Source of the DNA: Diadophis punctatus similis
Lineage: Eukaryota; Chordata; Lepidosauria; Squamata; Dipsadidae
Reading direction: 5' to 3'
Assembly: GCA_023053685.1 (NCBI GenBank)
Contig: JALIGW010000001.1
Location: 53,503,359 to 53,567,358 of the forward strand
DNA length: 64,000 bases
The translations under genes were made by a program, and so were the position numbers. Numbering within the stretch: the first letter of the stretch is position 1; every line of letters starts with the position of its first letter. This document shows positions 1 to 13,125 of this stretch, piece after piece. The notes beneath the pieces were generated by a model. The model searched no databases. It had not been told where the DNA came from and worked only from the letters and a program-made list of their open reading frames with translations.

Positions 1-143
1 GTTGCCAAGTATCTGAATTTTGATTACGTGACCATGGGGATGCTGTAATGGTTGCAAGTGTGAAAAATGGTCATAAATCACTTTTTTCAGTGCTGTTGTA
101 ACTTCGTTCACTAAATGAATGGTTGTAAGACGAGGACTATCTG
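1..143. mobile_element. Tigger-like DNA transposon, one end (truncated by window edge)
   Basis: The segment ends in a sequence matching the terminal inverted repeat GTAAG(T)CGAGGACTACCTG, here slightly mutated, followed by TA at 144-145, as expected for a TA target duplication. The same internal wording (TTGCCAAG..CTGAATTTTGAT, CATGGGGATGCTG, CACTTTTTTCAGTGC) recurs at 35.3 kb and 36.9-37.1 kb. The other end lies outside the window. The Tc1/mariner-Tigger assignment is from the TIR style and TA flank. No coding capacity is visible. Confidence 0.7.
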
Positions 144-564
144 TACAGGCCACATAACGCTTATAGCTGTCACTTTTTCTCTGTTTTTGAAGCTCCCAGA
201 GCCCTACAAAATAATGATGTTGAAAATAGCTGGCAAGCTGTCAAATCACAACAAACAACTTTTAAATTTCTGCATACATTTTACTCTACTGGGCTTAAAG
301 CAGGGCTGCCAAACCCGCAGCCAGTGGGCTGGATGCATCATGCGCTGGCCATGCCCACGCACAGTTTAGCGAAGGGGGGAAAAGTCGTGAAACATCACGT
401 GACGCCGCTGTGATGATGAGAGTTTGATACTCCTGGCTTAGAGCATCTATTTTACTGTAGACTCCTTACTTAATTCGTAAGAGGCTAAATATTCACCAAA
501 TTAACTGGCAACAGGTGGTATAGAGAGCTTGGAGAAATAACAATCTGACCTTGTTCTGACAGTT
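144..564. other. No recognisable feature
   Basis: Single-copy-looking sequence. A short reading frame at 115-369 straddles the transposon end and has no recognisable similarity. Confidence 0.5.
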
Positions 565-770
565 TTTGTATTTGTATTTGTATTTGTTTATTTGTCAAGC
601 ATATATGATTATAAGCAAAGTATAAACAGTAAAACGTGATTGACTATATATGTAATAGTACAAGCATGAATAAGAGTAAAAGAGGTATGAATATATGGGT
701 ACATTAGGACAGGAACGGTAGGCACGATTGTGCGCTTATGCACGCCCCTTACCCTTAACTTAAGTTGCAA
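565..770 (-). mobile_element. CR1-type LINE, 3' end
   Basis: Read on the minus strand this is the 3' UTR of the same LINE family seen at 16.2-16.6 kb: CCTGTCCTAATGTACCCATA, then the Ca..TACTTTGCTTATAATCATAT block and GCTTGACAAATAAAC, ending in a tail of the (AAATAC)n type (TTTGTATTTGTATTTG on the plus strand at about 565-585). Only the UTR and the last few codons remain, so it is a strongly 5'-truncated insertion. Confidence 0.75.
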
Positions 771-941
771 AACTTAAGTTAAAACAGTGCCTGTACATAT
801 TTTTTTCCCATGCAAAATATCTAAACTGTTTTAATTGTCTGTTGTGAAATATGCACGCTAAACAAATTATGCCACTTTTTATTACATTTCAGTGTTTGCT
901 TAACAATTCAATCAATACGAACAACCACCCTTCCAACATAT

Positions 942-1180
942 TTATTTATTGAGAACATTTAAATTGCCACCCAACTCACAGTGACTCCAGATGGCTTACA
1001 GAAATAAAACCCCAGTACAAAACCCAGTAACCTCCTCACCCCCATGGAGATAACGATCAAACTAACCACTTTATGGGCTCCATATCACCCTGGAGTCCCC
1101 AGGCCCATTGGCAAAACCGTGTCTTCAGAGAGTTTTGAAAATGTGTCAAAATGGGGGCCAATTTTATAATCCTATGGAGC
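942..1180 (-). mobile_element. L2-related 3' tail, degenerate
   Basis: On the minus strand the block GTAAGCCATCTGGAGTCACT..GAGTTGGGTGGCAA resembles the paired GCCGCCC...GGGCGGC hairpin that ends several elements here (3.25, 4.35, 31.1, 39.8 kb). The upstream part (to about 1180) reads like the UTR of such an element. It could be a LINE or an L2-tailed SINE. The copy is old and diverged. Confidence 0.5.
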
Positions 1181-3214
1181 ATTACTATATTAAAGGACAG
1201 TTACTCTTACCCAAGTACTGTACATATAGTTTCTTTAATGAATATGTATTTATATCCATTAATGGAATACGAACCCCACATTTATAGGCCACTGTGATAT
1301 CAGGGTTGGGGTATTGGACTGGCAGCACATGATCCCAAATTCTAGTCCAGAAATTCACTGGATGAAAATCGCTCTCAGGCCAGGCTACCTCACAGAGTAA
1401 TTAGGAAAAGGAGTTCTATATATGGTGCCTTCAGCTACTGAATGAAAATAGGGTATACATCTTGAATATAAAATGAAGTAAAATGATAAAATAAAATAAT
1501 CTAATCAAACTTCAGGGGAGAAATGTTGATGCCTTGTGAGCAGGATTTTAATAGGCTCTATTAATTAATGAATTCTTTCTAGTCTTCATAATCTTGACGC
1601 TGTTTATTTTTTCTGGAATGGTTAAGAAAGGAATTTGTCCTAACAGCAATTGGGTTACTGGGAAAAATAAAGATTGATGGTTGAGGAGTCAAAGCAACAG
1701 TCTGATAACTAGTGCAGTTTGTGTTCAAGTGTTGTTTCTGTCTAAAATACCCTTTCTTTTTTTAATGGTTTAGCTCTGTTTTTCCAACTCAGACATGGTA
1801 TACCATAATTCACATCATCTTACAGTATATACTAATGTTTCACAATCTAAAGAAAAATTCATACACAGAACAGAAACATTCAGTATTATTATAGCAGTCC
1901 TCATCTGAAACCATTTATAGACTTGATGCATTTACATTCCTTAACTTCCATTTATTAGACAATCATGTGTCCTTTGCTTAATCCAGATGGATTGTACAAA
2001 GAAATTTGTATTTGTCTGGACTTCTTCCAGAGAATGAGTTAACTGTTAATCATAAACTATTACATACTGTATCAGAATGCCCAGGATAAGTTTTTAGAGA
2101 CTTGCCCACTTTTTAATTTGCTGATGATATTTTATGGGATAAAATTTGTATCAGAACACAACTCACATGTGGAACTAATAATGGTCCTAACTACATCACT
2201 GAAACGAAGAATTTGAATCCCATATGTTTTCACCTCCAGCAGTTGTTTGTAGTGGCTAAGTTCTTCCATGTATTACTCAAAGAGATTTAGTAAAGGTTGC
2301 TTCTGTTTAGCACCTCAGTGTCAGCCAGCAGAACTGAGGCATCCAAAACCTTAGATAGATTCAGAGACTGAAAGTGAACATGGGAGCCGTCTATCCTCCC
2401 CTCCGTCCTGTTATCTTGAATTTGTGGCAAATTTATGCCACAGGGAACTAAAACTTAACACTTCCTAATATGAAGTCATTCCCAACCTTCCTCTTATTCT
2501 GCAACAAAGGCAACCACTCCCCACCCCCAGTACCTTGGTTCCAATCTTAGGCTACCCCTGTAAGTAATTCTAGCCTCCTTCGAGGGACAGAAAAAGAAAT
2601 TCTTGGTGAAAGATAGAAAGGCAAGCATTTTTAAAGTACTGTATATCTGGACCTGCCTTCTTCATGTTATGTATGGAAGGAAGCTATACAACCCGAAATT
2701 TGTGCTTGCTGGATTATTGGAATGTACTTGCCAGTCATGAGATGATGCTCCTGGATCTCCTTAACATGGAAAATGGGCTTTATGAAAGGTGGGGGGAAGG
2801 ATTTTGAACTTCTGAATAAATAGAGATAGCTTGGTTTAGTAGGGAGAGCTCAGCAAGGATAGAAGGTAGGTCTCTTACTCAAAGAAGAAGTCACAAAGAC
2901 TAACCCACCTTTGCCTCATTTATCCTATTGCAGGGTAGTACGATTTCTGTGGAAGATTCTGGTAGGTTCTCCTGTTCTGAGGCTACTCCCAGATTCCCTC
3001 AATTCCCTCAAACTTTGGCATCATTCATCTACAGTTCAGCAGTATTGGATCTCTCTGAAACTGCTGTAAGGTGTAGTCCTGGGCATCTGGAGGGCAGTAG
3101 ATTAGACAAGGCTGGCTAGGAAATGGACTTGTCAGGCAGGAGAGATTGCAATATGTGGGGACATATGAGAGAATAACTGGAAATCCTCTCCTAGGTGGGC
3201 CTGAGGAACTTGTT
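1181..3214. other. No recognisable feature
   Basis: AT-rich sequence with no repeat family or exon I can recognise. A 63-codon frame at 2928-3119 has no family motif and is taken as chance. Confidence 0.45.
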
Positions 3215-3299
3215 ATTAAATTATTATATTGTTTGGTTGTTCTTTAAATGTTGTACGCCGCCCTGAGTCCCCAGGGAGTAGGGCGGCATATAAGAACAC
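3215..3299 (+). mobile_element. L2-related 3' tail
   Basis: TTGTACGCCGCCCTGAGTCC followed by GGGCGGCATATAAGAACA makes a short GCCGCCC/GGGCGGC stem, the characteristic 3' end shared by L2 LINEs and L2-mobilised SINEs. It is followed directly by an A-rich microsatellite, as expected for a target-primed insertion. Confidence 0.65.
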
Positions 3300-3314
3300 T
3301 AAAATAAAATAAAA

Positions 3315-3385
<71 letters not shown>

Positions 3386-3386
3386 A
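3300..3386 (+). repeat. (AAAT)n microsatellite on L2 tail
   Basis: AAAAT units followed by about twenty AAAT units grow out of the 3' end of the preceding LINE/SINE tail. This is a retroelement tail that has expanded. Confidence 0.95.
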
Positions 3387-4254
3387 GGCCTTAGGAAACT
3401 AAAAGAAAAGATAGATTACCTCATTGAGTCTCATATGGTTTCCCCTCTTCTACCAGTCATCCTCTGCCTTTTCAATGCTGGCCCTTGGGAAGGTAGGGTG
3501 GGAAAATGGAGTATAAATATATAATTTGTGCACGTTGCACTATGCATGGTTCATTATGTTACACAGTTACACAATATCATCTTTTTCAAAAGTTCAGGTG
3601 ATAATCTTATTAAAATGAGGGATGAAAAATGAGCAGGAATATCTGCCCTCTCCTTATCACATCATTGCACATGAAAATAATGCCAAATGGAGCTTTTTAA
3701 AATAACTGAGTTAGCATATATAAAATTTCCTTTTAAGTAGATTTGTTTAGCTCCCTCCACAACTTTTTATGGGATCCCTCATGTATTGTACATGCTTACA
3801 TTTTCCCCAATTCCCCCCAAACCAGTAAAGCTTTTCAGCAACAGAATCCTCAGGATATTTACTAAGAAATAAATCCTTCCGTGGCTATGAAGCTTATTCT
3901 CTAATAAGGGGGCTTAGCCTTAAAAGTTCAAGTAAATTAAAACTTGGTTTGTACTAGTCAGTTGTGTTATTCATTTTTCATTGCATTTTGTGTGCATTTA
4001 CAAATGTTAAGCTTTTCTGAATCCTGATGCCCACTTGAACCCTGAGAATTGCACAATGATCCTTTACCTCTGAAGGAGACCTGATTGGAAAAGATTGTTC
4101 ATGTCAAAACTTGTCTTGATAGGGCATTTATTTTTCCACTTTCTTGATTAAATCAGAAGATCTGACATTATACCTTTTAGAAACACCTTTTCACAATATA
4201 AATTAAAGTTTTACTGTATAAAGTAAGCTCACCCCCAAGTATGTATGGTTGTTG
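3387..4254. other. No recognisable feature
   Basis: Low-GC sequence between two L2 tails. I see no repeat family, exon or structured RNA. Confidence 0.45.
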
Positions 4255-4402
4255 AATGCCTGTTGGGTTGATTTTAAATATTGAGTCTTTTAACTTTTAT
4301 ATTGTTTTTAAATATTATTTATGAATTGGTTATTCTATATTTTTCTCTGTTGTACGCCGCCCTGAGTCCTCCGGGAGTTGGGCGGCATATAAGAATACCA
4401 AA

Positions 4403-4434
<32 letters not shown>

Positions 4435-4436
4435 AA
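4255..4436 (+). mobile_element. L2-related 3' tail with (AAAT)n
   Basis: The same hairpin as at 3.25 kb (GTACGCCGCCCTGAGTCC ... GGGCGGCATATAAGAATACC) sits at about 4350-4400 and ends in (AAAT)n to 4432. The T-rich sequence before it resembles the UTR of the same family. A short TG/TA-rich patch follows at 4460-4495. Confidence 0.65.
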
Positions 4437-7285
4437 AATGTCCATCAAATATATTAGTTTGTATGTGTGTGTGTATGTATATGTATATGTGTTCACATAT
4501 TTATAAAAAAAATCCCCTAAAAAGCAATGGTTCCTTTGGTAAGACCCAGGTGATGATCCATTTAAACAGACAATATTGCTTACTGGAGTGGAATCTGGGG
4601 AACATAGCTTGTTAGACAGCCATGCTTTATGGCCTTCTAATGAACTCCAACTTGTAGAGCAACTCCCTAAAATTGTCTCTTTTTAAGATTAATTTGCCTT
4701 TTTCTCCCCTCTAGGAAGACTTGTTGTTGATAGGGAGTGTTCAGTGCTGAATGAGTAAAAAGTACTAATGCATGTTCTTTTGGAGAAAGAGATAACCCTT
4801 GTGTAAACACATTAGGATACTTTAAGAAACAAAACAACCCCCCCCCCCAAGACTGGTGTTTTCTGATGTAAATGTAATTTTCAGGGCATAGGTATATGAC
4901 ACTCTTCCTATTTATGCAGGTTGTAAGACCATGATCAATTAAAAAAGTGATTGTAATAATAAAGTGAGAGGAGGGCCCCAAATTTCTCATGATCCAAGCT
5001 ATTTTAGTTTGCATGGACAACTGACATAGACTATTTCTGCTAAAGGAGCAAGTTAATTCCAGAAAGACACAGATTTAACCTAAATATTCAAAAAGGTATT
5101 AGCTACCGCTACATAGCCTACCATATCTTAAGAGATTTGTTGTAACAGCATTTGTCACTGGTATTAACCTCTGAGCCAAACCAGAATTGGTAAGGTTAGA
5201 AAATGACTTGGAAAGGTTCTACAAACAGGTTTTTATACACATTTCTAATTATAGACCAGGCATATTTTTGTAATCGTTTTATCCTAATCTTAAAAGTACA
5301 TAGTACTTTTAGATACCAGTATAGATACTGGAAATCACTGACTGAAATTGTGCTTATGGCTGTCTCACTTTGGGGCAGGAGCAGCTATAGCGGTATTCAA
5401 TATGAAAATATTATAGATATTTCAAATCTATAATCTCTCTAATTTTCAAATTTTTCTAATTTTAAATTATGGAAAAATATAAATCTTATTTCTGAAACAT
5501 AGAAACAAGATGGATCCAAATAGTTAACTCAGAACCTTGACTTTATTGAAAACTTGTATGTGTGACAGAGCCACCATGGATTACTTACAGCAACTACAAC
5601 TGCCAAACTATTTATGGTCAACGCAACAGTCCTATGTATGAATTGTGAACTCTGTTTAAGATATGTTGGCCTATTGATACCTAAAAATTAAAGAGATAGA
5701 TAAATAAAGGGAACATTTGCATCACTGCAGGGAAAGGTAGTGTGTGTGTTTGTCCCACTGCGTATAGAGCACTATTCAAAAATATGGCATTGTTGAGATT
5801 TTCCAGCTCATTGCTAGCAAAATGCCAGAGGAGAAGATCATGTAAAGGGCAAAACCCAGCCTCGTAATTATATAAAATATTGTTATATTTTCTGTCTAAT
5901 AAGTAGAAGTTTCGTAACTCCCCTGATTAAACAGATTATCCTTCTTCACAAAGTCAGGGTGATTTATGCTGAAAGTGATTTGGACATACTTTCCTGCCGC
6001 TATAGAGATTTCATAATTCCTAGTGTCTGGAAAATCTCCCGACGTCCTGCGTCTAAACCAAATTAATGTCTTCCAGAATGACCTAGGGAATTAATGAGGT
6101 TTTCCCTCTCAGTTCTGCCTATGCAGGTCAAGTAAATCATTTTCTGGCCCTTAGTCCATTTCTAACCCCCCTCCACCGCCTCTGTCTTTCTGACTCCATG
6201 TACAACGATAACAAAGTTGCAGATGCCTTTGAAATACGGCATCACTGACACTCTCCCTCCATCTGTTGGGACATATTTTAGACTCTTCTCCTTTGCCTGC
6301 TGTAAACTCTGCCTTTAATGGAGTCAGTAATTGCTGATAAATGGGGTATCCATGAAGTCAGTGTACTGTAGCTTTCCCCATTCTTTTCTGCTGATGTGTG
6401 CTATTTAAATCTGCCTCCCATTTGTTAAAATGAAATCTCTTTCATTCCACTGCTAGCGGGTTGTGTTTTTTTTTTTTGGCTTTAAACTTTGAATTTTTAA
6501 TGCAGGGTAAAATGAGATACTGAAAGAGCATCATTTGCCAATAAACAAATTATCTACAATTCCCCATGTGACACTTCCTGAATAAAGAAAATGTGAAGCA
6601 TCTTGAAGGCATGCTCACTCATTTCCTGTATTATTCTTAAGCATACAGTTTAAAAAAAAATCCCATCATAAATATTTTATCACAACCGTAACATTTTTGG
6701 GCTATTTCAGATGAGCTATCCAAAAATACATTCTGCTTCCAATTTGGTAGAGAAATAAAAATAGCCCACATTTTAGAGCCATTTTGTTTTCTAAGTTATA
6801 CAATATGATTTCCTATCTTTTGATTAACTCTTTTCTACTCACTATTGTACCTGGAGTAAATATATATACACATACTTACTTATGATTCTGAAAGAGTTCT
6901 CAAAGTCACTTTTACTCAGTGATTCTCATACTGATTTACAAGGAATTAAGACGGGTTGGCATAGGAGTTAGCTTTGGATTTTTGAGTATTACTAAACTTA
7001 TGAATAAACTCTGTTGGCTTTCTTTGTTTAGAGAAAAGGGTTCTGCATCATTACTGTATTCGTTAAATTAAAATTGGTGTCACAGATTGCAGTTTTGAAA
7101 TCATTTTTTTCAAAAATTACTTTTCAAAATGTTTACATTTATCTGTCAAAATTCATTATCCTGACAAGAATGATGATAAGATTTTGGAATTTGCTTAAAC
7201 TAAAGCATAAGGAATTTTGAACTGGGTTTTTAATACAATCAAAGTAGATAAAACTCATTTTTGCATGATGCAACAATTGACATCT
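4437..7285. other. Mostly single-copy sequence; candidate conserved non-coding stretch
   Basis: No repeat family is recognised. There is a C10 run near 4840. Between about 5900 and 6560 the sequence is more complex and less A/T-skewed than its surroundings and has no repeat hallmark, so it could be conserved non-coding DNA, which only an alignment can show. Reading frames at 4667-5020 (-) and 5203-5433 (+) have no recognisable motifs. Confidence 0.3.
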
Positions 7286-7475
7286 ACAAATCGTGTGAAA
7301 AAACTGTGTGACTTTGGGCCAGTCATTCTCTCATAGCTCAATCCGCCTCAAAGGGTTGTTGTTGAGGGAAAAAGAAGAGGAGGAAGGATATTACATATGT
7401 TCACTACCTTGACTTTTATATATATAAAAAGATGGGAGAAAAATGTAAATGAATGAATGAATAAACAATTGTTAT
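7286..7475 (+). mobile_element. MIR/L2-type SINE remnant
   Basis: CTGTGTGACTTTGGGCCAGT, CTCAATCCGCCTCAAAGGGT and TTCACTACCTTGA occur in the order typical of MIR/CORE-type SINEs with an L2 3' end. The copy ends in a TGAATGAATGAATAA tail, the (TGAA)n tail of L2-mobilised elements. The tRNA-like head is missing or unrecognisable. Confidence 0.5.
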
Positions 7476-9837
7476 TTTCTTAAAAAAAAATTCAAATACA
7501 GGGTTAAGCAATTATAGCTGGTAGTTTATACTCCCAGACAGAATCAAAAATTTTGACTGGGAATTTTAGGCTTGGGGGATGTTAAATAGTGAAGTACAAA
7601 ACCTCAGTACATCTTTAAAAAAAACTTAGCACCTGTAAAGTCCCCCAAGGTGTGATAGGAAGAGGTAAGAAAGCAGGTGTTATCCCTGGAGACTCCTCTC
7701 CTCCTGAACAGCTAGACATCAGCAAGAGTTGATCTCATTCTCCTGTCCTGCTGAGAAGCTCATAAAAACTAGATTATTCCAGAAGGCCTTTAGACATGAG
7801 CGCTTAAGTGTCCCCAATGCCATGAATGTTATATTCATTGTAATGAATTAGTCAAGATTTTATGTTGCATTGCTTTTATTTTATATTATTGCATTTGATT
7901 GCTATTATTGTATTTGCTGTGCAATGCTTAGAGTTACTGTGACTAAAACACTAAATAAATACGTGCATAAATAATCTACCAATTAACCAAGTCTTATGAC
8001 ATAGGTAGGGTGAAAGACAGTGACTGACCCAGAGTCACCCAGTGAACTTTGTAATCAAACACAGAAGTAAACCTGGGGCTGTCATCTGTCAGGTTTTTGG
8101 GCCTTATTTACTCAAGCTTCCTTTAAACCACCTTTATTTTTCACCAATAAGACCTGGTCTTTCTATTAGTTTTTTTTAATTATTGTTACTGCTTTGGGCC
8201 TTCAATAACTTTGGAACTAGAATGGGGAGAAAGGAAACCCAGTTCTCCAAAAGGCCTAAAAAAACCTTTTAGACAATCTTTTGATGAAGATTCACTTTTA
8301 GCACTTTGGGTAAAAGTACAATTTGCAGTGAGTTGGACAATGATGCAAAATTATTATGATCATGTCTGATATATTGAGGAAGGCTGGGTTTTCCATTTTC
8401 CAGTTGCTCTGGGTGGCTTGTCTTCTTGAAACTGTGGAAAATATATTTTAGGAACAATAATGTTTCTCATCCCAAAATAATGAAAAATTCAGTTTCTGAT
8501 TTTCAACTCTCACATTGTGGATCTTTAGAGTGTAAGTGGCCTCAGAAAAGGGGTTTGCGGGCTACATGCATCTAAACGTAATGGAAACAGGATATAGATC
8601 ATGGCACTGTAATATTAGGTGTCATTTAGGAAATGCTATAAAATATAACATGGATCTGATATAATATATTCCCCTTGCATCTCTTATAAAGTTCTAATTC
8701 TTACGGAGTCCTAAAAATTCAGGCAGAATTCTCACAAAGAGATACAAAAAGCAAGACAAATCCACATATCCCAATATTATCTCCTGATTTCTCATCATAA
8801 TTGCTCAACCCTGATTCAAACACCGTAAAACTCTCTGTGCATTAAGAAACAGTCCTGTGAGGAAGTAACATATGACCAAGCGTAGCAGTGCTGACAAGCA
8901 ATGATATATGTGAACAGAGTGTTCCATTTTTTACCTGCTGTGTTAGGAAATGGCATATGTCCAGGTGGACAAAACTTGATTAGACATTTTTCCTCCACAC
9001 AGCTGCATCCATGGGGAGACATCATGGGGAAGGGTTCAAAATATCTGAACCAGGCCATATAACTGGCAGGTAAGTGTGTGAACAGATTTCTTGAATAACA
9101 TTGTATACGAAGTGTCAAAGAAAGAGGCATAATAACTATTGGTCATTTCCTGAGTGTGCCTGTTAATTAGGCTAGTCCAGTAATTTCTACTCTAACAAGT
9201 TAAGAGCTTTCCAGTGAGGAAAGTTTTTATTAGAATAAACTAAAGCATATCTCAAGATATCTGTGCTAAAGTGTTCATTTAAGTTTAAATATAAATTATT
9301 TTTAACTTTTTTTATTTTAACCAATTAAGTTGGCTAAAATGAAAAATGACATTTCTTGCTGATGTGCCTATTGTATCTGCCATAAAATGCTATGAAATTT
9401 GGGGTTCTTTTGGTTGATAATAAAGCATGGTATGCAATGAATGAGAGTTGTAAACCTGCTGTCAAAGTAAAGAAGCCATGAGCAAATAATTTTCCCTTAC
9501 TAAAAAGCCATGAGTAGTTGTTAATGGAAGGTATAATTGTCTCTATTTCAGTCTGTTGCTTTTTGTTTGGGTTAATTGCCCAAGGAGTGACCCACATGCA
9601 TTTGTTATATCATAATCATGACAAGGATTATGAATCATATTACCTTTATCTATTCCTCTATGTGATGATGTATGAACCAGAGAGGAAGAGTAATAAGAAG
9701 CTGGACAGCAATGCAAAGAACTGCAATCATTTCAATTGTGCCTACTGAGAAAATAAGGCAATTCTAATTAATGTAAGCGTTGTCAATTTCCTGCATACAC
9801 AAAATGTCCAATATTATGCTTTATTCGTGGGTGTTAG
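7476..9837. other. No firm feature; possible degenerate L2 tail at 7850-7975
   Basis: Near 7900-7970 an alternating T-rich stretch followed by GCTTAGAGTTACTGTGACT and AAATAAAT faintly resembles a decayed L2 tail. At 7990-8110 GACCCAGAGTCACCCAGTGAAC resembles the inner part of the tRNA-headed SINE at 39.9 kb. The rest, including frames at 8816-9130 (-) and 9334-9597 (-), shows nothing I recognise. Confidence 0.3.
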
Positions 9838-10105
9838 GCCAGGCTTCTCCACTGATACCCTTCAGATAAGCTATACTGTTAGATCGTGGATTCAACACAG
9901 GAGACCGACTTTGACAACAGCTCTTTATTTGAGATAAGAAGCACAACCAGCAAAAAGCCTTTGACAGCTTGCCTTTTTATAGGGGCTGTCAGCAACACTT
10001 GTAACCAATTTAAAATGTAACAACCAATGGAGGTTCAGCATTTTCCCTCCATAATGCTGGACCTGGGTGAAACCAGTTATTCCTAGCTAGAACATAACAT
10101 ATACA
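9838..10105 (-). mobile_element. Solo-LTR-like segment
   Basis: On the minus strand a TATA box (TATAAAAAGG, 9981-9972) is followed about 40 bases later by AATAAA (9929-9924), then a short region ending ...CCTGGCCTAACA at 9838, close to the TG...CA boundary style of LTRs. CCAATGG-type sequence lies upstream. A TATA box and poly(A) signal this close fit an LTR with a short R region. I could not fix both ends or a target duplication, and no internal retroviral sequence is present. Confidence 0.45.
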
Positions 10106-11583
10106 TCAATCCCCATGCAGATGAAGATCATTAAAACCCAAACTATCTGGAAGACTCCTCTGGGAAGGTTGAATTAGACAGTTATGAATGCACATGGCAT
10201 TGCATACATATCCACTGGAGGGAAGCAGGCATCTGTTGCAACATGTGTCCTGGAATTGGGGACAGAATGTTTAACATAACAGTAAATCATCATTTCACAT
10301 AGCGTCCCAATGTATAGTTTTGAAAGACAGACAAATGCAATATTATGTATACAGTGAATGAACATTGCAGTTCTGAATCGTAGTGCTTCAATCTAACACT
10401 TCCATGTGCTTGAGTTATATTTACTTTCTCCACATTGGCAACTCAGAGCATCGTTTCTCTTTTTGAAGCCATCTTGGCATGGGCTTGGCCGGTCTGCGAA
10501 AGCCACTGAAGCTGTACATGTGGAGACTTCATCTTCAGTTGCCTAATGGATTCCGAAGACAGCTTGAATATTCATCATTTCTCTTTTTATGAGTGCCTGG
10601 ACAATTGGACTCCAATGTTAAACACTGTTGTAAATTAAGGAAAAGCACTGAGCAAAGACCAATTTATCTGCTTTTCAAGGCTCCCCCTCTTTCTCCTCTT
10701 TTTCGCAATGCTGAAGTGCCTATAATCTTTGTGAATACGAGGCATTGTTTCAGCTCCACTGAGGCGGAATTGTTTGTGCATCCCTAAAGACTTGTGCTAT
10801 GTCTGAACTGAGACTGCTCATTTTAAACAAATGTGCACTTACCGTACGTCTCCGGAACTCCCTTCCTGAAAAAGTTAGCACTGACCTTCTTGGAGCTAAT
10901 GCTAAACACATGCAGGAGTCTGTGTTCTTTGATAGGGAATTATAATTATTAGCTCCATATTAGGAAACATAATGTTCTTTTCACCATTTTCAGTTTTATA
11001 TTGGCCACTCTGAAAGAACCTTGTGGGATCCACAGGTATTTCCTGACATTAAAGGTAATGACATATTGTGTTCACATGAGAAATCCACAAATGTTCAGTT
11101 TTTATGATATTTCAATTTGTCTAAATTTGCCAACTTGCAGATTTATTAGCCTAGCAACTGATGACAAGAACTGGATTGGAAAGAGAAAAATATTATTCTC
11201 AGTAATAATAAAATATGACCAGAACACATCAAAATGTTTCAAATGTAATTTTACACTGAAAATCATTACTATCCACTCCAAGAGCATATATGGAAATATC
11301 CTTTTTGTTTGTTCATCACTGCAACTGTCCTGAGAGGTAAAGATCTATTTGGTATATTTTTGAGAATATACTTGTGTTTTGAACCAAATAATTCTTTCCG
11401 TCCCATTTTTCAACCAGAAGATATTCAAACTGGCTTACAGAATAATCGAGAAATACAGTACTTCTAGAAGCACATCAAGAAAGAACAAGAGATAATAATA
11501 TTAATAAACTCCCAGTGAGATATTATTTTGATGTGGTTGTGGGACTTGCATGCTCTGAGGAGGATGAGAGCTAAGCCAGAGTT
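10106..11583. other. No recognisable feature
   Basis: I see no repeat or exon. The frames at 10174-10365, 10593-10787 and 11001-11333 lack recognisable motifs; the last overlaps an antisense frame and is AT-rich. Confidence 0.4.
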
Positions 11584-11822
11584 AGCAATAGCAATAGCAC
11601 TTAGACTTATATACTGCTTCATAGTGCTTTACAGCTCTCTCTAAGTGGTTTACAGGATCAGCATATTGCCCCCAACAATCTGGGTCCTCATTTTGCAGAC
11701 CTCAAAAGGATGGAAGGCTGAGTCAACCTTGAGCCGATGAGATTTGAACAGCTGAACTGCAGCTAGCAGTTAGCTGAAGTAGCCTGCAGTGTTGCACTCT
11801 AACCACTGCGCCACCTCGGCTC
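11584..11822 (-). mobile_element. Sauria-type tRNA-derived SINE
   Basis: This is a near full-length copy in reverse orientation. The 3' end appears first as repeated AGCAATAGCAATAGCACTTA, then CCCCCAACAATCTGGGTCCT, GGATGGAAGGCTGAGTCAAC and the tRNA-like head ending CCACTGCGCCACCTCGGCTC. The head contains the pol III A-box region (minus strand TGGCGCAGTGG) and a B-box-like TTCAAATCTC. The 3' end is the Bov-B LINE-like tail that lets this family use Bov-B machinery. Confidence 0.9.
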
Positions 11823-13125
11823 ATACTGGACAGGTCTCAACAAAAGAATGAAAAGTGCCAAATGAAAAATGCCCATCCCATAAATAATATGGTGAGATAT
11901 AATTTACAGAAACACATACTGGTCAATCATGGCCCAGATCAATAAAGACCATGGTAAGGATTGGAGTTCCTGGACATATAAGAACAAGTGGGCTACAAAC
12001 TCAGGACTGTTGGCTGAGCAACCAGGGCCAGCAGCTACCGGCCTTCTGAAAGAGAACTTTCATAAATATATGAAGACTGGAAAAAAAAACATCTGTTATT
12101 ACAAATCAAATCCAACAAGAAGATAATATCTGAAAAGAATGCACAAGTTCTGGAAAGAACATCTAGAATTAGAAAAATACAGAACAGAGGCCAGCAGATC
12201 AACTTAATTTACAATATGCAATAAAGTATTTGTTTTGAAGCAGAATTCAAGAGAACTGAAAAAAAACTATCTAGGGCAAAAAAACCCTAAAAAAAACAAA
12301 AACCAAAGCCTTGCCAGAAATAGCTCAGACTATAAAGGCAAACCTGGGGAAGGCAGTAGTAGTAGTAGAGGAAACCAGCATAGCTATGTAATCATTTTCA
12401 TTCTCAAATCAGGAACTTTCTCCTCTGTCTTCTCCTCAAAAAGAACAAAACATTCCAACTTTTAAAAAAGCAAGAGGAATTGAAACAAAGAATAACATCT
12501 AGAACAGCACAAAAGCCAACACTATAAGGCTGCCTGCATTGAAGCTTGTCCCAAAGAAAGAGCTAGTGCATGTTTTAAAAGACGCTGATACTGTAATATC
12601 AAATATAAGCACCAACTCACTGCAAGAAACAAACCAATTAAAGCGCAGCATGGCTGCAGTTATCATTGATTATCTTGGATGCAAAATCAACCAACAAGGA
12701 TAGTGCACCACCAAAGCTGCCCAGAGTCACCTTGTAGCTGTCCCAGAATCACCTTGTATTGGAGATGAACAGCATAAAAATTCAATAAATAATAATAATT
12801 ATAAAATGGAAGATCAGGTTGGAAAATAATTTCAGCAAGTTAAAATCAGATGCAAGCAAGCTAGAACAGATGAAAGAGAAGAAGCTAAAGAACAAGGAGA
12901 CAAAAGATTACCCGAACAAGAAATGTCATCTAGAATTAAGGAAGATTAAGTAAGCACTGGAAATAATAAAGCAGCAAATAACAGCTGTAGTCAAGATGAT
13001 CAGCAGATAACGATCTTAACTGTCAGAAACGTTTCTACCAATCTATCAATGGAGAGATTGCAATAAACCAGTCAATATCTGACAAAGGAGAAATAGTGTG
13101 GTTCTGAGTGCAATTATGACACAAC

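Noticed and set aside
3300..3386. CRISPR-like array
   Set aside because: Uniform AAAT units without spacers; vertebrate DNA.
9838..10105. Intact endogenous retrovirus
   Set aside because: Only an LTR-like segment is visible, with no internal gag, pol or env similarity on either side.
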